A DNA stretch of 21,009 nucleotides. It comes from Reclinomonas americana ATCC 50394. Its lineage: Eukaryota; Jakobida; Jakobea; Jakobida. Within the stretch, counting starts at the first letter, position 1; each line of letters starts with the position of its first letter. The notes below the pieces were generated by a model, which made no database searches, had not been told where the DNA came from, and saw nothing but the letters and a program-made list of their open reading frames with translations. Below are positions 1 through 10,960 of the stretch, piece after piece. Made by a program: the position numbers and the translations under genes. Location: NCBI GenBank assembly GCA_048213135.1, contig PS015364.1, positions 55,683 through 76,691 on the forward strand, written 5' to 3'.

Positions 1-212
1 AGAGAGAATTATAGGAAGAGATTTCGTAGGTCACAGCACGCGTACAAGTGAATCAACTTGTCGTGTGGAATGATAAGTTTCGTTTTTTTGTTGTTGTTCT
101 CTCCCTCTTTTATAGTTCAGTTTGCATGTGGTGTGTGTCAGTGGAGAGCGGTACACCGTGTGTGCTGCTGCTTTTTCTTGTTGTTGTTGTTGTTGTTGTT
201 GTTCGTGAGTGG
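1..212 (-). repeat. 3' flank of the coiled-coil gene with a TTG/CAA trinucleotide run
   Basis: This stretch lies downstream of the minus-strand stop codon at 213-215, so it should hold that gene's 3' untranslated region. It contains a perfect TTG repeat at about 178-203 (CAA on the transcribed strand). I see no AATAAA-type polyadenylation signal on the minus strand. Short plus-strand open frames here are products of the repeat and the base composition. Confidence 0.5.
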
Positions 213-972
213 CTAGACGTGGAAGGCAAAGGGGTCGCCGACGGCGCCACTGTCGAGAGTGTCGTCGTCGTCGCCATCGTCCGTTGCCGCCGCCGCTGAG
301 CGACGAGACGTGGGTGCCGCGTTGGACTTGGCAGAAAGGCGGCGAGTGCCAGCTGGAGTGTTGCGTTTCTTGGTGGTGCGTGGCGCTCCACCACTGGCGT
401 TGATGGTGCTGCTGCTTCCGGCCGACTGTTGTTGTTGTCGCACATGGGGAACGGAGCGACTGCGCGGTGGCACCGCTCCGACGGTGGTGGGAGCAGCACT
501 GCGGCTCTGGGATGCAGACGGCTGCTTCTTCTGTTGGGATGCCGTCTGTTGCGAGGTGTGGAGACGGCGACTGTGCACACTCTCCACTTCTATCTCTGCG
601 GCAATGCCGCGTGAGTGGCGTTTGAAATTGGTCGGGTGCTTGCAAGCGAGGTCGCTCACCTGCGGGACTCGGAAGTGTCGCGGCAATTGGCGGGCGTGGA
701 ATCCCGCGTGCCGGTGGCGTGATGACGGACGCGGCAATGGCAGTGCCACCACTGCCGCCGCCGCCTCCCCCTCCCACGGCGAGCTGAAGACGGACAAGTT
801 CCGCTCGGCGGGTGGCCAATGTCGCCTGCCCCTCGGCCTCGAGGGCAGCCACGGCGCGCTGCAGTTTGTCGTCCTCCGCATCGCGCAGTGTCTCCAGGTT
901 TCCGCGTTTCACCCGGCGGGGGAGGGCCTGCAGCACGCCACGATGAGAACGAGTGCGATGCAGAGATATATG

Positions 973-1011
<39 letters not shown>

Positions 1012-3278
1012 GACGTACGTCAAGCTGTTGTTGGACGGCGGCCAGTCGCGCTTTCCACTCCTCGCGCATCTCGGCGTGCTGTCGCTGGTAGTGTCGCAGC
1101 GCCTCACGTTTCTCGGCAGCCGACGTCGTGCGCAGCGTCTCTTTCTGTGCGGGGAGGTGTTACGGCGTGTGTACCGCCATCTCTTGCTTGTTCGCTCGCT
1201 CGTCACACGTACCTCCAGCTGCAGGTGTGACAGGCGGGCTTCGGCAATGGCCAGCTCTTCGTCCAGGCGACGCTTGTGCGAGTCATTGGCGTTGACCAGT
1301 TCGGCCTCGAGGATCACGCTGCGCTGCTGGAGCAGGCGCAGTGTATCCTGCGCGCGCAGGGGAATGTGTTTAACGCTGTGGAGACTTGACGCAGCGGACG
1401 TACTGACCTTGCGTTCGGCGAGTTGCTCGGTGAGTTTCGCCACCTCGTTCTGCGCTGACATGGCCTTGTCGTGGACCTCGACCAGCCAGTGCGTCGCCGC
1501 CTCCAAGTCGCTCTTCACGGTTGTGCACTCGGTAACAATGGTGGAGCGCTCGGTGTCCAGGTTGGCCAGCTTCTGCTCGTGCAGCGTTTGTGCCTCGGCC
1601 ATTTGCTGCTGCAGCCGTTGCATCTCGTCACGAATGGCGGTGATTTCGAGGGCGGCCTGCATCGCGGCCACATTCAGTCATTTTCGGCGCGGAGAGACGC
1701 TGCTATTGGCACGCAACTGCCTCCTGCTCCTCGTGCAACTCGGCGAGTTTGGCCCTCAACTGAGCCGCTTGCATCTGCTGCTCCTCGTCCTGCCGACGCA
1801 GCTCGCTCAGCTCCTGCAGGTGTTCCTGGCACTGCTGCGGAGCTGCCGCCTGCAGCTCAGCGGGAAGGGCGGCCAGCGACTGCAGATTGGACTCGGCGGC
1901 ACTGATGCGCGACCGCAGCTGCTCCAGTCTGTGACGAATGAGGATGAGTGAGACGAGGCGATGGAGTAATGGAGGGAGCGAAGTGCGCACCTCTCAGCTT
2001 GCTGCTCGCTCTGCTGCTGCAGGATGCGGATAGTCTCCTGCAGCTGCGCTCCGGCCTCGTCGTTTGCCGCACGATCAATGGTTTCCGTGGCGGCCTGGAC
2101 ACGGGTCTCACACTCCTCGCGACTGTGGCGGCACGAATCGAGGGCGGTGCGGAGCTCGGCCAGGTGCGCCTCGTGGTGTGCCACCACTGCCTCGACTTGG
2201 TCGGCCTCTCGCTGCAAGTCGGCAGTGGCGCCCGCGTACTTGTGCTGCTGCTCGCGGCTGTCCTCCAGGCACTGCTGGAGCTGCGTGTGTGCCTCCTGCC
2301 GATGCTGCAGTTGCTCACGGGCAATCGGCAGCGACGAGCCGAGCAGCTGGTCGCGCTTTGCACGCAACACCCCTGGTTCCCTCCTGGTGTGTCAGTGATT
2401 GTTATTCATTTGCGATGCCATTGCCTCACCGTGGTGCTCTTGTGCGACGATTAGCTGGGCCTGCAAGTCGGCAAGTGTGGCGGTTTGCATCTGGCTCGCG
2501 GTCTCCAACTCGCCGGCTTTGCTCTCCACTGCGCGACAAGAGGGTGGGAAGAAGGAAGGAAGGTGGGTGGTGTGTGTGGTGAGAGACACTGCACGTACGC
2601 TGCTGATGCAGTTGCTGCTCCTGCACGTCATCGTTCTCAAGAGTGGCAATGGCCGCCTCCAGGTCTGCGAGGTCCGCCATGCGCCCGTGAATCTTGGCCG
2701 ACTGCACCTCCAATTCGTTCGCCGCTGTGCGCCCCCCGTTCGCAAGTCAGTACACGAGAGGAGTCCATGCACACACACGCAAACACATGCCTTGCTGGTG
2801 CAGCTGACGACACTCGTCCATGCTCTCCTGCAGAGCCATCACTCGCCCGGCGCTGATGGCCACTTGCAGCCTGGTACGCTCGCGTGAGGAAAACCAGATC
2901 TTCCGCGAAAGAACAACCAAACACACAACGGCCACCAACCCCTGCTGCTGGCGCGACTCGACCACCTGCGCCGTCTGCCGCATCTCCACGCGCACCTCGG
3001 CCTCCAGCGCACGCACACGCTCCATCTGCACACGGCGTCGTTCCATGGCCTCATGCAAACGACGCTCCTGCGCATCACACAGTCAGCGCCCCCTTGCCTG
3101 CACATGCGCACACACTCTCGCTCGTGTGACACACCGCCGACTCGGTCTCCGACACCTGTTTGCGCTGATCCCGCAGCAGCATATCTGCGCCACCAATTGT
3201 TAACCAATGATCATACCAGAATAGGCAACCACCGGCACCGTGACACACGCAACCCTTCAGCCGCGCCTGCACATCCAT
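213..3278 (-). CDS. Long coiled-coil protein, 13 exons, 757 residues, family unknown
   Basis: I do not recognise the family. Exons read on the minus strand: 3278-3254, 3184-3135, 3067-2936, 2878-2791, 2724-2599, 2528-2430, 2372-1991, 1928-1718, 1656-1408, 1347-1213, 1144-1019, 927-660, 595-213. All phases match and the total is 2274 nt (757 codons plus stop). Residues about 15-590 are almost unbroken heptad-type coiled coil rich in Gln, Glu, Ala, Leu and Arg with very few prolines. A poly-glycine hinge follows at about 594-602, then a Ser/Thr/Arg/Gln-rich tail with a basic patch (TTKKRNTPAGTRR) and a terminal acidic cluster (DDGDDDD). This shape suits a cytoskeletal, centrosomal or kinetochore-type scaffold, but that is inference. 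The chosen start (MDVQARLK) opens a short exon; a further upstream exon is possible because AG precedes the ATG. Oddities: introns 1 and 8 start GTTGCG, and intron 4 appears to be GC-AG (AAG|GCATGT). Confidence 0.8.
928..1018 (-). repeat. Intron holding a TA/TG dinucleotide microsatellite
   Basis: This is an intron of the coiled-coil gene (donor GTACGT, acceptor TGCAG on the minus strand). A TA-rich run at about 966-984 passes directly into a long TG run at about 985-1010 (CA on the transcribed strand). At 91 nt it is longer than most neighbouring introns of the gene, and the microsatellite accounts for roughly half its length. Confidence 0.8.
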
Positions 3279-3432
3279 CTTCGAACACGCTCTCTCTCCT
3301 CTCTCTCACACACACGCACACTTTCACGTCACTTCAAGTGCGCAGTGCGCGAGGCTCGCGACACAGACAATCGTTTCTCTGTCCACAACATTCAATACAA
3401 AAAACACACGATTTTCGAGCGCGCTTGTTGCG
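3279..3432. promoter_or_regulatory. Probable shared promoter of the divergent coiled-coil and SPRY genes
   Basis: Only 154 bp separate the minus-strand ATG at 3278 from the plus-strand ATG at 3433. The interval holds CT- and CA-rich tracts (about 3288-3325), a CRE-like half site (CACGTCAC near 3325-3335) and an A-rich patch near 3395-3410. No TATA box is obvious. The call rests on gene spacing; the motif matches are weak and could be chance. If the SPRY gene actually starts at 4326, the interval is longer. Confidence 0.4.
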
Positions 3433-6400
3433 ATGTTGTTGACGCCGCCACATCGGCGGCACCATCAGCACCACCACTCTGCACTGGCTGCTGCAGCGAT
3501 GCCCACAGTGCCACAACAACAACAGCAACAGCAGTCACCATCACAGGCACTCATGTGTCCTCATCATCCTTCTCACCACCTCCACCACGCTGACGGTGGC
3601 ACACTGGCCTCGCATGGTTCGTCAGAGAGAGAGAGCGCGCGCGATGAGAGAGTGAGAGAGGGTGTGTGTGTGTTTCACTCGGGCGCGCGCGCGCCATCTC
3701 TCATCTCCGTCGGCGCTCTTTTGTTTTCGTTTGTATTTGCACACTCGTGTGTGTGTTCTCTCTCCTTCTGTGTTGTGTGAGCGCACATGTTGTGTGTGAG
3801 AGGAGCGATATGTGCGACGCGTTTGTGCGCGCGCCAAACCGTTGCGATAGGGAGAGAAGAAAGTAGTGCTTGAGATATGCTTCATTTCGCGTGTCTCGTC
3901 AAATCGGGGAGCTGGTATCATCGTCTATTTGTCGCGCTTCTCTCTTTGCGTTTGTGTAGTAGTTTGCCCGCTCGTGAGAAAGCGTAAGAGAGCAAGGAAG
4001 TATGTGGGGGTTGCGGCGGGGTGTGTTTGTGTTGGCGTGCGAACGGAACAAGTCCCGCATTGTTGCACTTCTCCTCTGTTTCGTCGTCCCGAATCACTCC
4101 GTCATCGTTTTGTGAGGGACAAGGCACGCGCGGGCTGTTTCCCTTTGCCTCCTCCACGGCGCGCACTTCTGTGCCGTGGCGACTTTGTCTGTCTTGTACA
4201 GGCTTTTTTTTATTCAGACAGGAGCATCAAAGCATCTTTGTGAACGCACACACGCACAACACTCTCTCTTTTCTCTCTGTCTCTCTGTTCTCCTGTATCG
4301 TTCGTCGTTCGCCTGACGTGAATCTATGTGTACGGCGGCCGCAGCGGCAGGAGAAGGCTCAGGATCGGCAGCGTACTCGCAAGCGTATGAGGTGGGTGTC
4401 GATGGTGGGGGTGTGCGTGTGCGAGCAATCCAAACGCTCACACGTGCACGCTCAGGTTGACAATGATGACGCCAATTCCACGCACTCCACCGGCACCTCG
4501 TTGCGTTGCTCGTTGGCGTGTGGCTGTGTGTGTGTGTGTGCGCGCGCGCGCAGGCGGACTGACGACAGAGCACGCGCACGCAGAATATCTCGCACATTGA
4601 GTCGAATCTCGTCCGTGGAGAGCATGGATGTGTTTGTGCGTCAACGGCAGCACACGCTGGCCACGCTGATTGCGGCCTCGCACGAGCTCCAACACATCAA
4701 CGACGGAGGGGAGGACGAGGAAGAAGAGGAAGACGAGGAGGGACTGGAGGAGGACGGCAGTGCGGGCGCGAGCTCACGATCGGTGGGCACGCGGTCGACG
4801 CAGTCGTCGCAGCTGCGTGAGGTGCGCTCGGCGGGCGGCCTCCACGCGTTGAACTCGTCGGGGGCCACTGCGTCGTCGTCGGTTTCGACGGGATCGTCGT
4901 CGGCCTTGGTTACACACCGGAGACCAAGCGACAGCACAATGACAGCCCGTTTTGTCGAGCGCGAAGAATCACTCGATGAGAGTGTGCACTCGAGATCGTC
5001 TGGCGAGGGCGACATGGCACTGGCGGCCACACGCTCGCTCTACACCGGCATTGGCTTCACCGAGTGCCACGAGGACGTGGAGCTCACCTGGGGCAACCGC
5101 ATCGCCACCAAGCGCGACACGGGGATGAAGACGCTGTACCGATGTGCGCGCCTCACACGCGGCATTCCACTCAATCAGCCCGTGTACTTTGAGTTCCAGT
5201 ACGTGCAGCAGGTGAGTGAGAGGAACGGGAATGGATTGAGTGAGTCTCAGTGAGCTTATGTTCTTCTCAATTCTGTTTTACTCATGCGGTACTCGACGCA
5301 GCACAATGACACGGGTGTGAGCATTGGCATTGGAACAATGGACCATCCGCTGCGGAAGCTGGTGGGCGCCAACAATGGCAGCTGTGGTCTGTACACGCAC
5401 AGTGTCAACCCGCGCCTCGTGTGCCAGAACCACTACTCGGATTTCGGCAAGCAGTTCTCTTCTCTCATGATGCAAGGCTGCTGTCTCGGTGTGTGCGTGC
5501 TCGTACACGACAGCACGTACACTGGGTTCCGAGCTCCGCGCGAAGACCTGTTTCCACCAAGTTTCGTACTATCGGTGGTAGTGCGATGTCTCGATTGGTC
5601 GTGCTGACATGGGGTGCGCGCAGAGGGCAAGTGGCGCGTGAGATTACGATTCTTTGTCGACGGTCGCGAGTTGTTCAGTGACGAAGACTTTGACGAGGAT
5701 ATTCTTGGTGCGTCTGCTGTTCCCCGCACGCTGCTGCTACCCGCTGGGGCTCACTGTCATGTGCATCCACCGCAGAGCTGATGGATACGCCGTCGGATCC
5801 GCCCATAATGTTTCCCAATTCGTTCAGCTCGGATGGCGGCGCCGCACACCTGGCCTCGCAATCGTCTGGCTCGTCGTTCACGGGGCCGAGCTCAATTCGC
5901 GCCGACCAGCAGCTGGTCATTGGCGTTGATTCAGCGCCGCGCGACGAGCCGGGCACGTGGGGTGTGCCGGCAACGCCAAGCGCCGGCAACTCGTTTGACG
6001 ACGACGGGTTGTTTGCGCAGCACGCCGTGTTCCACATTGATCCGGAGCTTGATCGCCAGTCCATGAGCATCCTCAGTGGTACACGGAACAACTCTTCCGA
6101 TTCGTCCTCGAGTGGTGGCGGGAGCGCTCGGTCGCACGACGGCAGCAGCGGTGTCGGTGCGGAAGACGGCGGCAGCGATCGTTCCAGCCTCGCGGGTGAC
6201 GAGACCATGTCAGCCTCGATGGCGTCGTCGTCGTTCTTGCCGTCGCCATTGTCGGGCTGCAGTAGCATTCCTCGCGACCGCTCGGCACCGTGCGCTGTGC
6301 CCACCAGTGGCTACGCCGCGCACGCGCATGCCCACAGTCACAATCACAGCCACATGGCGGCGGCGGCGGCGGCCGGCGGCGCTGCAGAGCCGTCGTCCAC

Positions 6401-7124
6401 CACATCGCACTCGCTGCCGCATCAGCCGTCATTCATGCCTGCCGCCACACGGTATCGCTCGTCGGAGGCTGTCGCGGTCGCGGCCACGGCGGCCGTGGAG
6501 CCGCACGCGGCACAGCATCACGCGCACCCCAGCCACTTGCATGTGCAATTCCAGTCGGCACCGCTGCATCACAGCCACAGTCGACCGGCCTTGCAACACA
6601 TGGTGCACCATCACGCAGTGCCGCATGGCGCGCTGTCGGTGGTGGGTGGTGCTGGTGGAACGACGAGCGGCGTTCCAGGCGGCGACCTTGCGCGTGTGCG
6701 TGGTGCCGGCCAGTTGCATTCGGTGGCCTCGGCAGTCACCCTCCGTGAGGTCGAAGGACCGCCGACGATGCCGACCGAAGACAGTTCGCCAACAAGCGCG
6801 CCACCCAGCGCGCCACCCAGCTCGCAACCGGAGGAGCTAGCCATGCCTGTGCCGGAGAATGGCTACGTGGGTGCCGACGCGAGCGATGCGCCGTCGTCGG
6901 CCAGTGGACTCTCTTCGCCACCGGAGGCCATGTTGGCGCGCTCTCGACAGCCTCCACCGCCGCTGACCTCGGCACTGCGTTCCTCCGCCATTGTACCAAC
7001 TCGGCCGAGGTTACCGACGCGGTATGCGGACGAGTTCCGCTGGGTCGAGTACGACGTTGACGAGAACACGGTGCTGTACCCGATGGTACGTGCGACATGA
7101 TCATTTTTTCGCAGTGTTATTACT
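3433..7124 (+). CDS. SPRY-domain protein with His/Gln-rich low-complexity regions, 3' end in gap
   Basis: Proposed exons: 3433-3616, 4345-4391, 4456-4499, 4554-5211, 5302-5488, 5624-5707, 5776-7085. Phases agree throughout. The first exon (MLLTPPHRRHHQHHH, poly-Gln) is tentative; the alternative start is ATG 4326 (MCTAAAAGEG), in frame with the exon ending 4391. After an acidic stretch (residues about 115-135) comes a SPRY/B30.2-like fold at about residues 248-400: VELTWGNR, YFEFQY, TGVSIGIG, the VG-NNGSCGLY turn, FGKQF, then RFFVDGREL. SPRY domains usually bind protein partners, often in ubiquitin ligase adaptors, but no RING, SOCS or LisH region is visible. The last exon is very rich in Ser, His and Ala (HAHAHSHNHSH; MVHHHAVPHG) and ends with a more ordered segment, FRWVEYDVDENTVLYPM. 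After that, either the frame stops at TGA 7098-7100 or a good donor (ATG|GTACGT) leads to an exon lost in the gap. I rejected Neuralized (NHR) in favour of SPRY. Confidence 0.7.
3617..4344 (+). other. Gene-poor 728-nt stretch: probable 5' intron or leader of the SPRY gene
   Basis: No convincing coding sequence is present on either strand. The stretch is made of GA-, GT- and CG-rich simple sequence, for example GAGA near 3625-3660, GTGTGT near 3662-3672 and GCGCGCGC near 3683-3691. It ends with T-rich acceptors (TACAG at about 4196-4200, CAGACAG at about 4214-4220) and GGCCGCAG at 4337-4344. Splicing from CAT-G|GTTCGT at 3616/3617 to 4345 keeps frame and would join the His/Gln-rich exon to the rest of the SPRY protein. 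Alternatively the segment is the promoter and leader of a gene starting at 4326. Confidence 0.45.
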
Positions 7125-7144
7125 NNNNNNNNNNNNNNNNNNNN
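7125..7144. other. Assembly gap of 20 Ns between the SPRY and HEATR6-like genes
   Basis: The run of exactly 20 Ns looks like a placeholder of unknown length. On its left the SPRY gene reaches a donor at 7086 followed 29 nt later by an acceptor-like TTTTTTCGCAG. On its right the HEATR6-like protein starts mid-domain with no methionine. Judging from the human HEATR6 layout, something like 150 N-terminal residues of that protein are missing, so the real gap should be several hundred bases. Confidence 0.85.
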
Positions 7145-10100
7145 CGCGCCCACTGGTGGCGTCGCTTGCCGCCGTCGTGCAGCGTGTCAGTGCCGATGCC
7201 GATGCCGGTGCGCCGCTGTCGGCGGGTTCCGCGGAGACCGCCATGGCCGCGCTGTTGTCTCTCGCTTCGACTCTGCTCTATGATCATGCCACAGAGGTCG
7301 AAGCTGCTCCGTTGAGTGTGCTGCTGGCCGCCTGTCGGCGGGTTCTCGAAGCGTCGCGTCTGGCAGCGGGCGACCGCACCACGCGTGTGCGCGTGGTACA
7401 GCAGGCCTTCAATTGCGCAGCATCGTGTGTGCATCGCAACGCTGCACGTCTGCCCGACGACGAGCTGGCCGCTCTTCTGCCGCTGCTGGTCGGTAGCTTC
7501 GAGGGCGTGGCCACCATTACGCTCTCCGATCCAGCGGCACTGCGTGTGCCCTTTCTGAAGGCCACACGCGGTGCCTTGCGTGCCATCCTCAACGTGTCGA
7601 CCGAGTGTGCGCCCGAGCTGGTGGCCACTCATCTCGGCTCGCTCATGGGCATGCTGCAAAAGTTGATGTTTATCGGCACCCCCATTCTGCCTCTGGAGGC
7701 CGCCGCACCCGACGCTCTCACCCTGTCGGTCACGACGGTCGGTGGCGCGCCTCCAGGCTCGTCTTCATCTGGAGCCTCCACTCCCGTCGGTGCTACAGGA
7801 GGAGGACTGTCAGTTGGCAAGCACATGTCGACCGACTCGTCGCCGGCGCACAGCGAGTCGGAGGACACCCCAGACTCTCTTTCCGATCCACTGTCCGGCT
7901 CAGAAGGCACCACTGGCACCGGCAGTGCTGCTGCAAGTGGCAGTCGAGCGCCGACGCGACGAGCGAGTCGCGCCGGTGAGTGTGTGCGCCTGCGACTCAG
8001 TGCATTACAGGTATGACATGTGTATGGTGAGTAGCAGTGGGTGCAGTGACGCTCATGTCATCTCCGCAGCTCATTGGGGGTCTTGCCCGCGCACTCGGCC
8101 GTCGCATGCACGGATTCTGGCCGTCGCTCTTTCCCGAGCGCCGTGCCTGTGCACCACGACCGCTGTGGCCCGAGCCGCATCTGCTGACGGTGGTGCTGCA
8201 CGATCCATCGCCACGTGTGCGCGCGTCGGCCGCCAACACGGTGCAGCTGTTGTTGGACTCGAGTCGAGTGCTTCTCGAGCAAGCCGTGCACTCTGGGTTG
8301 CGTGCATGTCGATGCCAGTTAACTCGTGCAGCTTTTTTTTCGGGCCACTCACCGCCCCGAGCCCAACCTGTGCAGTGGACGACAGGCGTTTACTCCGCTT
8401 TTCCAGAGCATTGGCGCCATCACTCGCGAGTTGCACACGGCTTTTGTGTATGCCATTGACAAGGAGTCGCACACGCCTGCCCTGGTCAACATTTTGCGGG
8501 TGAGCTCATCCGCTGTGTTTTCGTGATATATCCTTTTACTGACCCCCACTTGCAGGCATTGACAGTGCTCGTGCAAAACTGTCCATACGATCGTGCAGGC
8601 CCCGATTTCCTCATCACCGTGCTCGACAAGACCTTCAAGTTCCTGTTCTCTACTGGTGAGCTCCACTGGCATTGTCTTCCCCGTTCACGAAACTCACGTG
8701 AGTGCTTGTGCAGAGGTGGCCGTGCAGAGTGCATGTCTCGCGGTCCTCGGTGCTGCCATTGGGTCCAGTCCGTCGTTGTCGCTGGTGGAAGACCGCTTGA
8801 TTGGCGTTGTGACACCAGTGGTCGATCAGCCGGTGAGGAGGCGACAACCATATCTCTTTCGTCTTCCTTTTTTGACTTATTGACCACCGCGACGACAGTC
8901 TTCGGCACCCGTGCCGCAAACGTCGCGCATCCTCTCCACACTGGCATCCATGGTCGACGGTCGCACTGCGGACGATGAGGAAGTGTCGCCCGAGGTGGTA
9001 CTCGAGTGCTGGGCGACACTCTCCAACGCCGCTGCCAGCTATCCGCGTGCCGTGTTTCGCTTGTGGAACGATGAGCACAGTGGCCAGTCGCAGTCGTTGC
9101 TCGCCGCGTGTGAGGTAGCACTGAGACGTGCGGCCGGTGACGAAGAGGACGCGCGCTCTGTGGCCGCCCTCCGCTTGGTACAACAGTTTTGTGCGAGTGC
9201 TGCTGCGGCGGCGAGCGCCGCGGACGCAGTGGATGAGTGGCCACGGCGAGTGTGGGAGAGTGTCGTGGATCGCATCTGTGCACTTGGTTTTGCGCACGCG
9301 GCCCCCGGTGTGCGAGCGGCCACGTGCGATGCTGTGGCCTCGTTCAACAGCGCCGTGCTGAAGCTGCTGTCGCCGACTCGGCGGCACTTTATGCTCATCA
9401 CCTCGTGCTTGAGCCTGCTGGCAGACACGGCGCCGGCAGTGCGTGCGGCCGCCGCTCGCCTGTTGGGCGTATTCTTGTCGGTGTCGGAGCTGGTGGAGGT
9501 GCGCGCCATTGTATGTTCTCTGCGTGTTGGAAGGACTCACACACGGTTGTGCGCGATGACGCAGGACCTCATCTTTGTGAGCGATAGCATGGAGGCCATT
9601 GAGGCGGCAGTGGGCGATTCGAACCTCAATGTTCGCGTGCGCGCATGCTGGGCGCTCGCCAATCTCACCAATCACTTCAGCAAGAGCGCGTCGGAGTCGC
9701 CCGACGAGCAAGACGACATGGACGTCATGTTGCGCAAGGCTTTCCAGTTGTCGGTCAAGGCGCTGCGAGACAACGACAAGGTGAAGAGCAACGCCGTCCG
9801 TTCACTCGGCAACGTCGGCTACCACGCCTCGTCGCGGGTGTTGGCCGCCGTCGACACTGCTGGTCCCCACAGTTGCGCATGGCAGATCGCATCTCTTTGC
9901 TGTTTGTTTGCCTCACCATTCTGTGCAGATGTGGCCGAGGCCATTCTGTCAGAGTTGCTGGCGGTGCTGCGTGGCAGCAAGTCCGTCAAGGTGCGGTGGA
10001 ATGCAGCGTCGGCGCTGCGCAAGGTGCTGAGCAACGACGCCGTGGTGTCGCACGTCTCGACACGCTCCAGCGACACGGGCGTGATTGAGGCTCCGCTGAA

Positions 10101-10938
10101 TGCGGTGCGCGTGCTCTGCGATTCGGCATTGCAGGATGCAAACTACAAGGTGCGCATCCACGCCACGGCAGCCTTGCGCGTGCAAGCCGCACGCCACGCG
10201 TGGCCCTGGTCGGGTGACTCGTTGCTGCACGCACTGTCGGTGGTCGACGAGACGCTGCGCAATCCGCCACCGCCTCCTGCACGCACCACTGCGCGCTTCG
10301 CCGAGGCCAAAAACGCGCTCAAATGGCGCGCAGAGTTGTGCCTGACGCTGTCGCACCTGCTGACCATGTGCCACAATGCTGGCATGGACGAGTTGCTGTG
10401 GTCGCGCTTTGGGGACGCCGACCTCCTGTGGTCGCTGCTGGTGGCCTGCGACGAGGGCCACAAGATCTGGCGCCAGCACGGCGGTGCGGACGACACCGAC
10501 GCCGGTGACGATGATGCAGTCGGTGGCGACGATACAGCAACTACGGCGCCATCAGCAGCAGCAACAGCAGCCGCTCCTACGGCGGTATCGGCATCCGCTC
10601 CTGCTGTGGCCGGCCGTGCCACCACTGGCGGCGTGCTGGTGCAGCCGGCACTCTCCAAGGAGGACCTCGATCGTTTCATCCGCCTCTTCCAGGTTCTGTC
10701 GACTCTGGTGGCCGATCGCGCGCCTCTGCAGGCCCCCGCGGTCGCCACGACGCCGAGCTCGACGTTGCCGCCGACCAAGTCCGTGGACGACCTGCCGGCT
10801 CGGGCTGCCGCCGCTGGCTCCTCGGCCGTGCACGCAGAGTGGGAGTTTGCGCCACACGAAGCACTCTTGCGCGAACTGCTGGCCTCGTGTCGCCCACCCG
10901 ACGTCGAGTCCTTCACTCAGCATGATGTCCCTCAATGA
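7145..10938 (+). CDS. HEATR6: HEATR6-like HEAT-repeat protein, N-terminus missing in gap
   Basis: Exons: gap-8010, 8070-8296, 8376-8499, 8556-8655, 8714-8832, 8899-9510, 9565-9871, 9929-10938 (stop TGA). All phases match, giving about 1120 visible residues; human HEATR6 has roughly 1180 including its N-terminus. The first visible part (ending near LMGMLQKLMFIGTP) aligns with the end of the DUF4042 region of HEATR6. A Ser/Gly/Thr-rich linker follows, then a helical HEAT solenoid with diagnostic HEATR6 strings: LHDPSPRVRA, QNCPYDR, DLIFVSDS, SLNVRVRACWALANLT, DKVKSNAVRSLGN, KVRWNAASALRKV and YKVRIHATAAL. The C-terminal part has an Asp/Ala/Thr-rich insertion (about 10490-10620). The exact biochemical role of HEATR6 is not established; HEAT solenoids act as protein-binding scaffolds. 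The intron at 8297-8375, and probably 9872-9928, begins GTTGCG. The stop lies only 22 bp before the next start codon on the same strand. Confidence 0.9.
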
Positions 10939-10960
10939 ACACAATCATCCGTCATAACAA

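Noticed and set aside
5023-5707. Neuralized (NHR) domain assignment for the plus-strand protein
   Set aside because: The order of strands (SIGIG, VG-NNGS-GLY, FG-F, FFVDGREL) is that of SPRY/B30.2; NHR landmarks such as FHP--G and the PGxW region are absent.
5675-6304. Long minus-strand open frame opposite the SPRY gene's last exon
   Set aside because: It is the complement of a GC-rich, serine-rich exon; such exons generate long antisense frames. It has no splice logic or recognisable motif.
8650-9711. 353-codon minus-strand frame opposite HEATR6
   Set aside because: The plus strand is confidently HEATR6 here, and the antisense frame crosses its introns and has no domain character.
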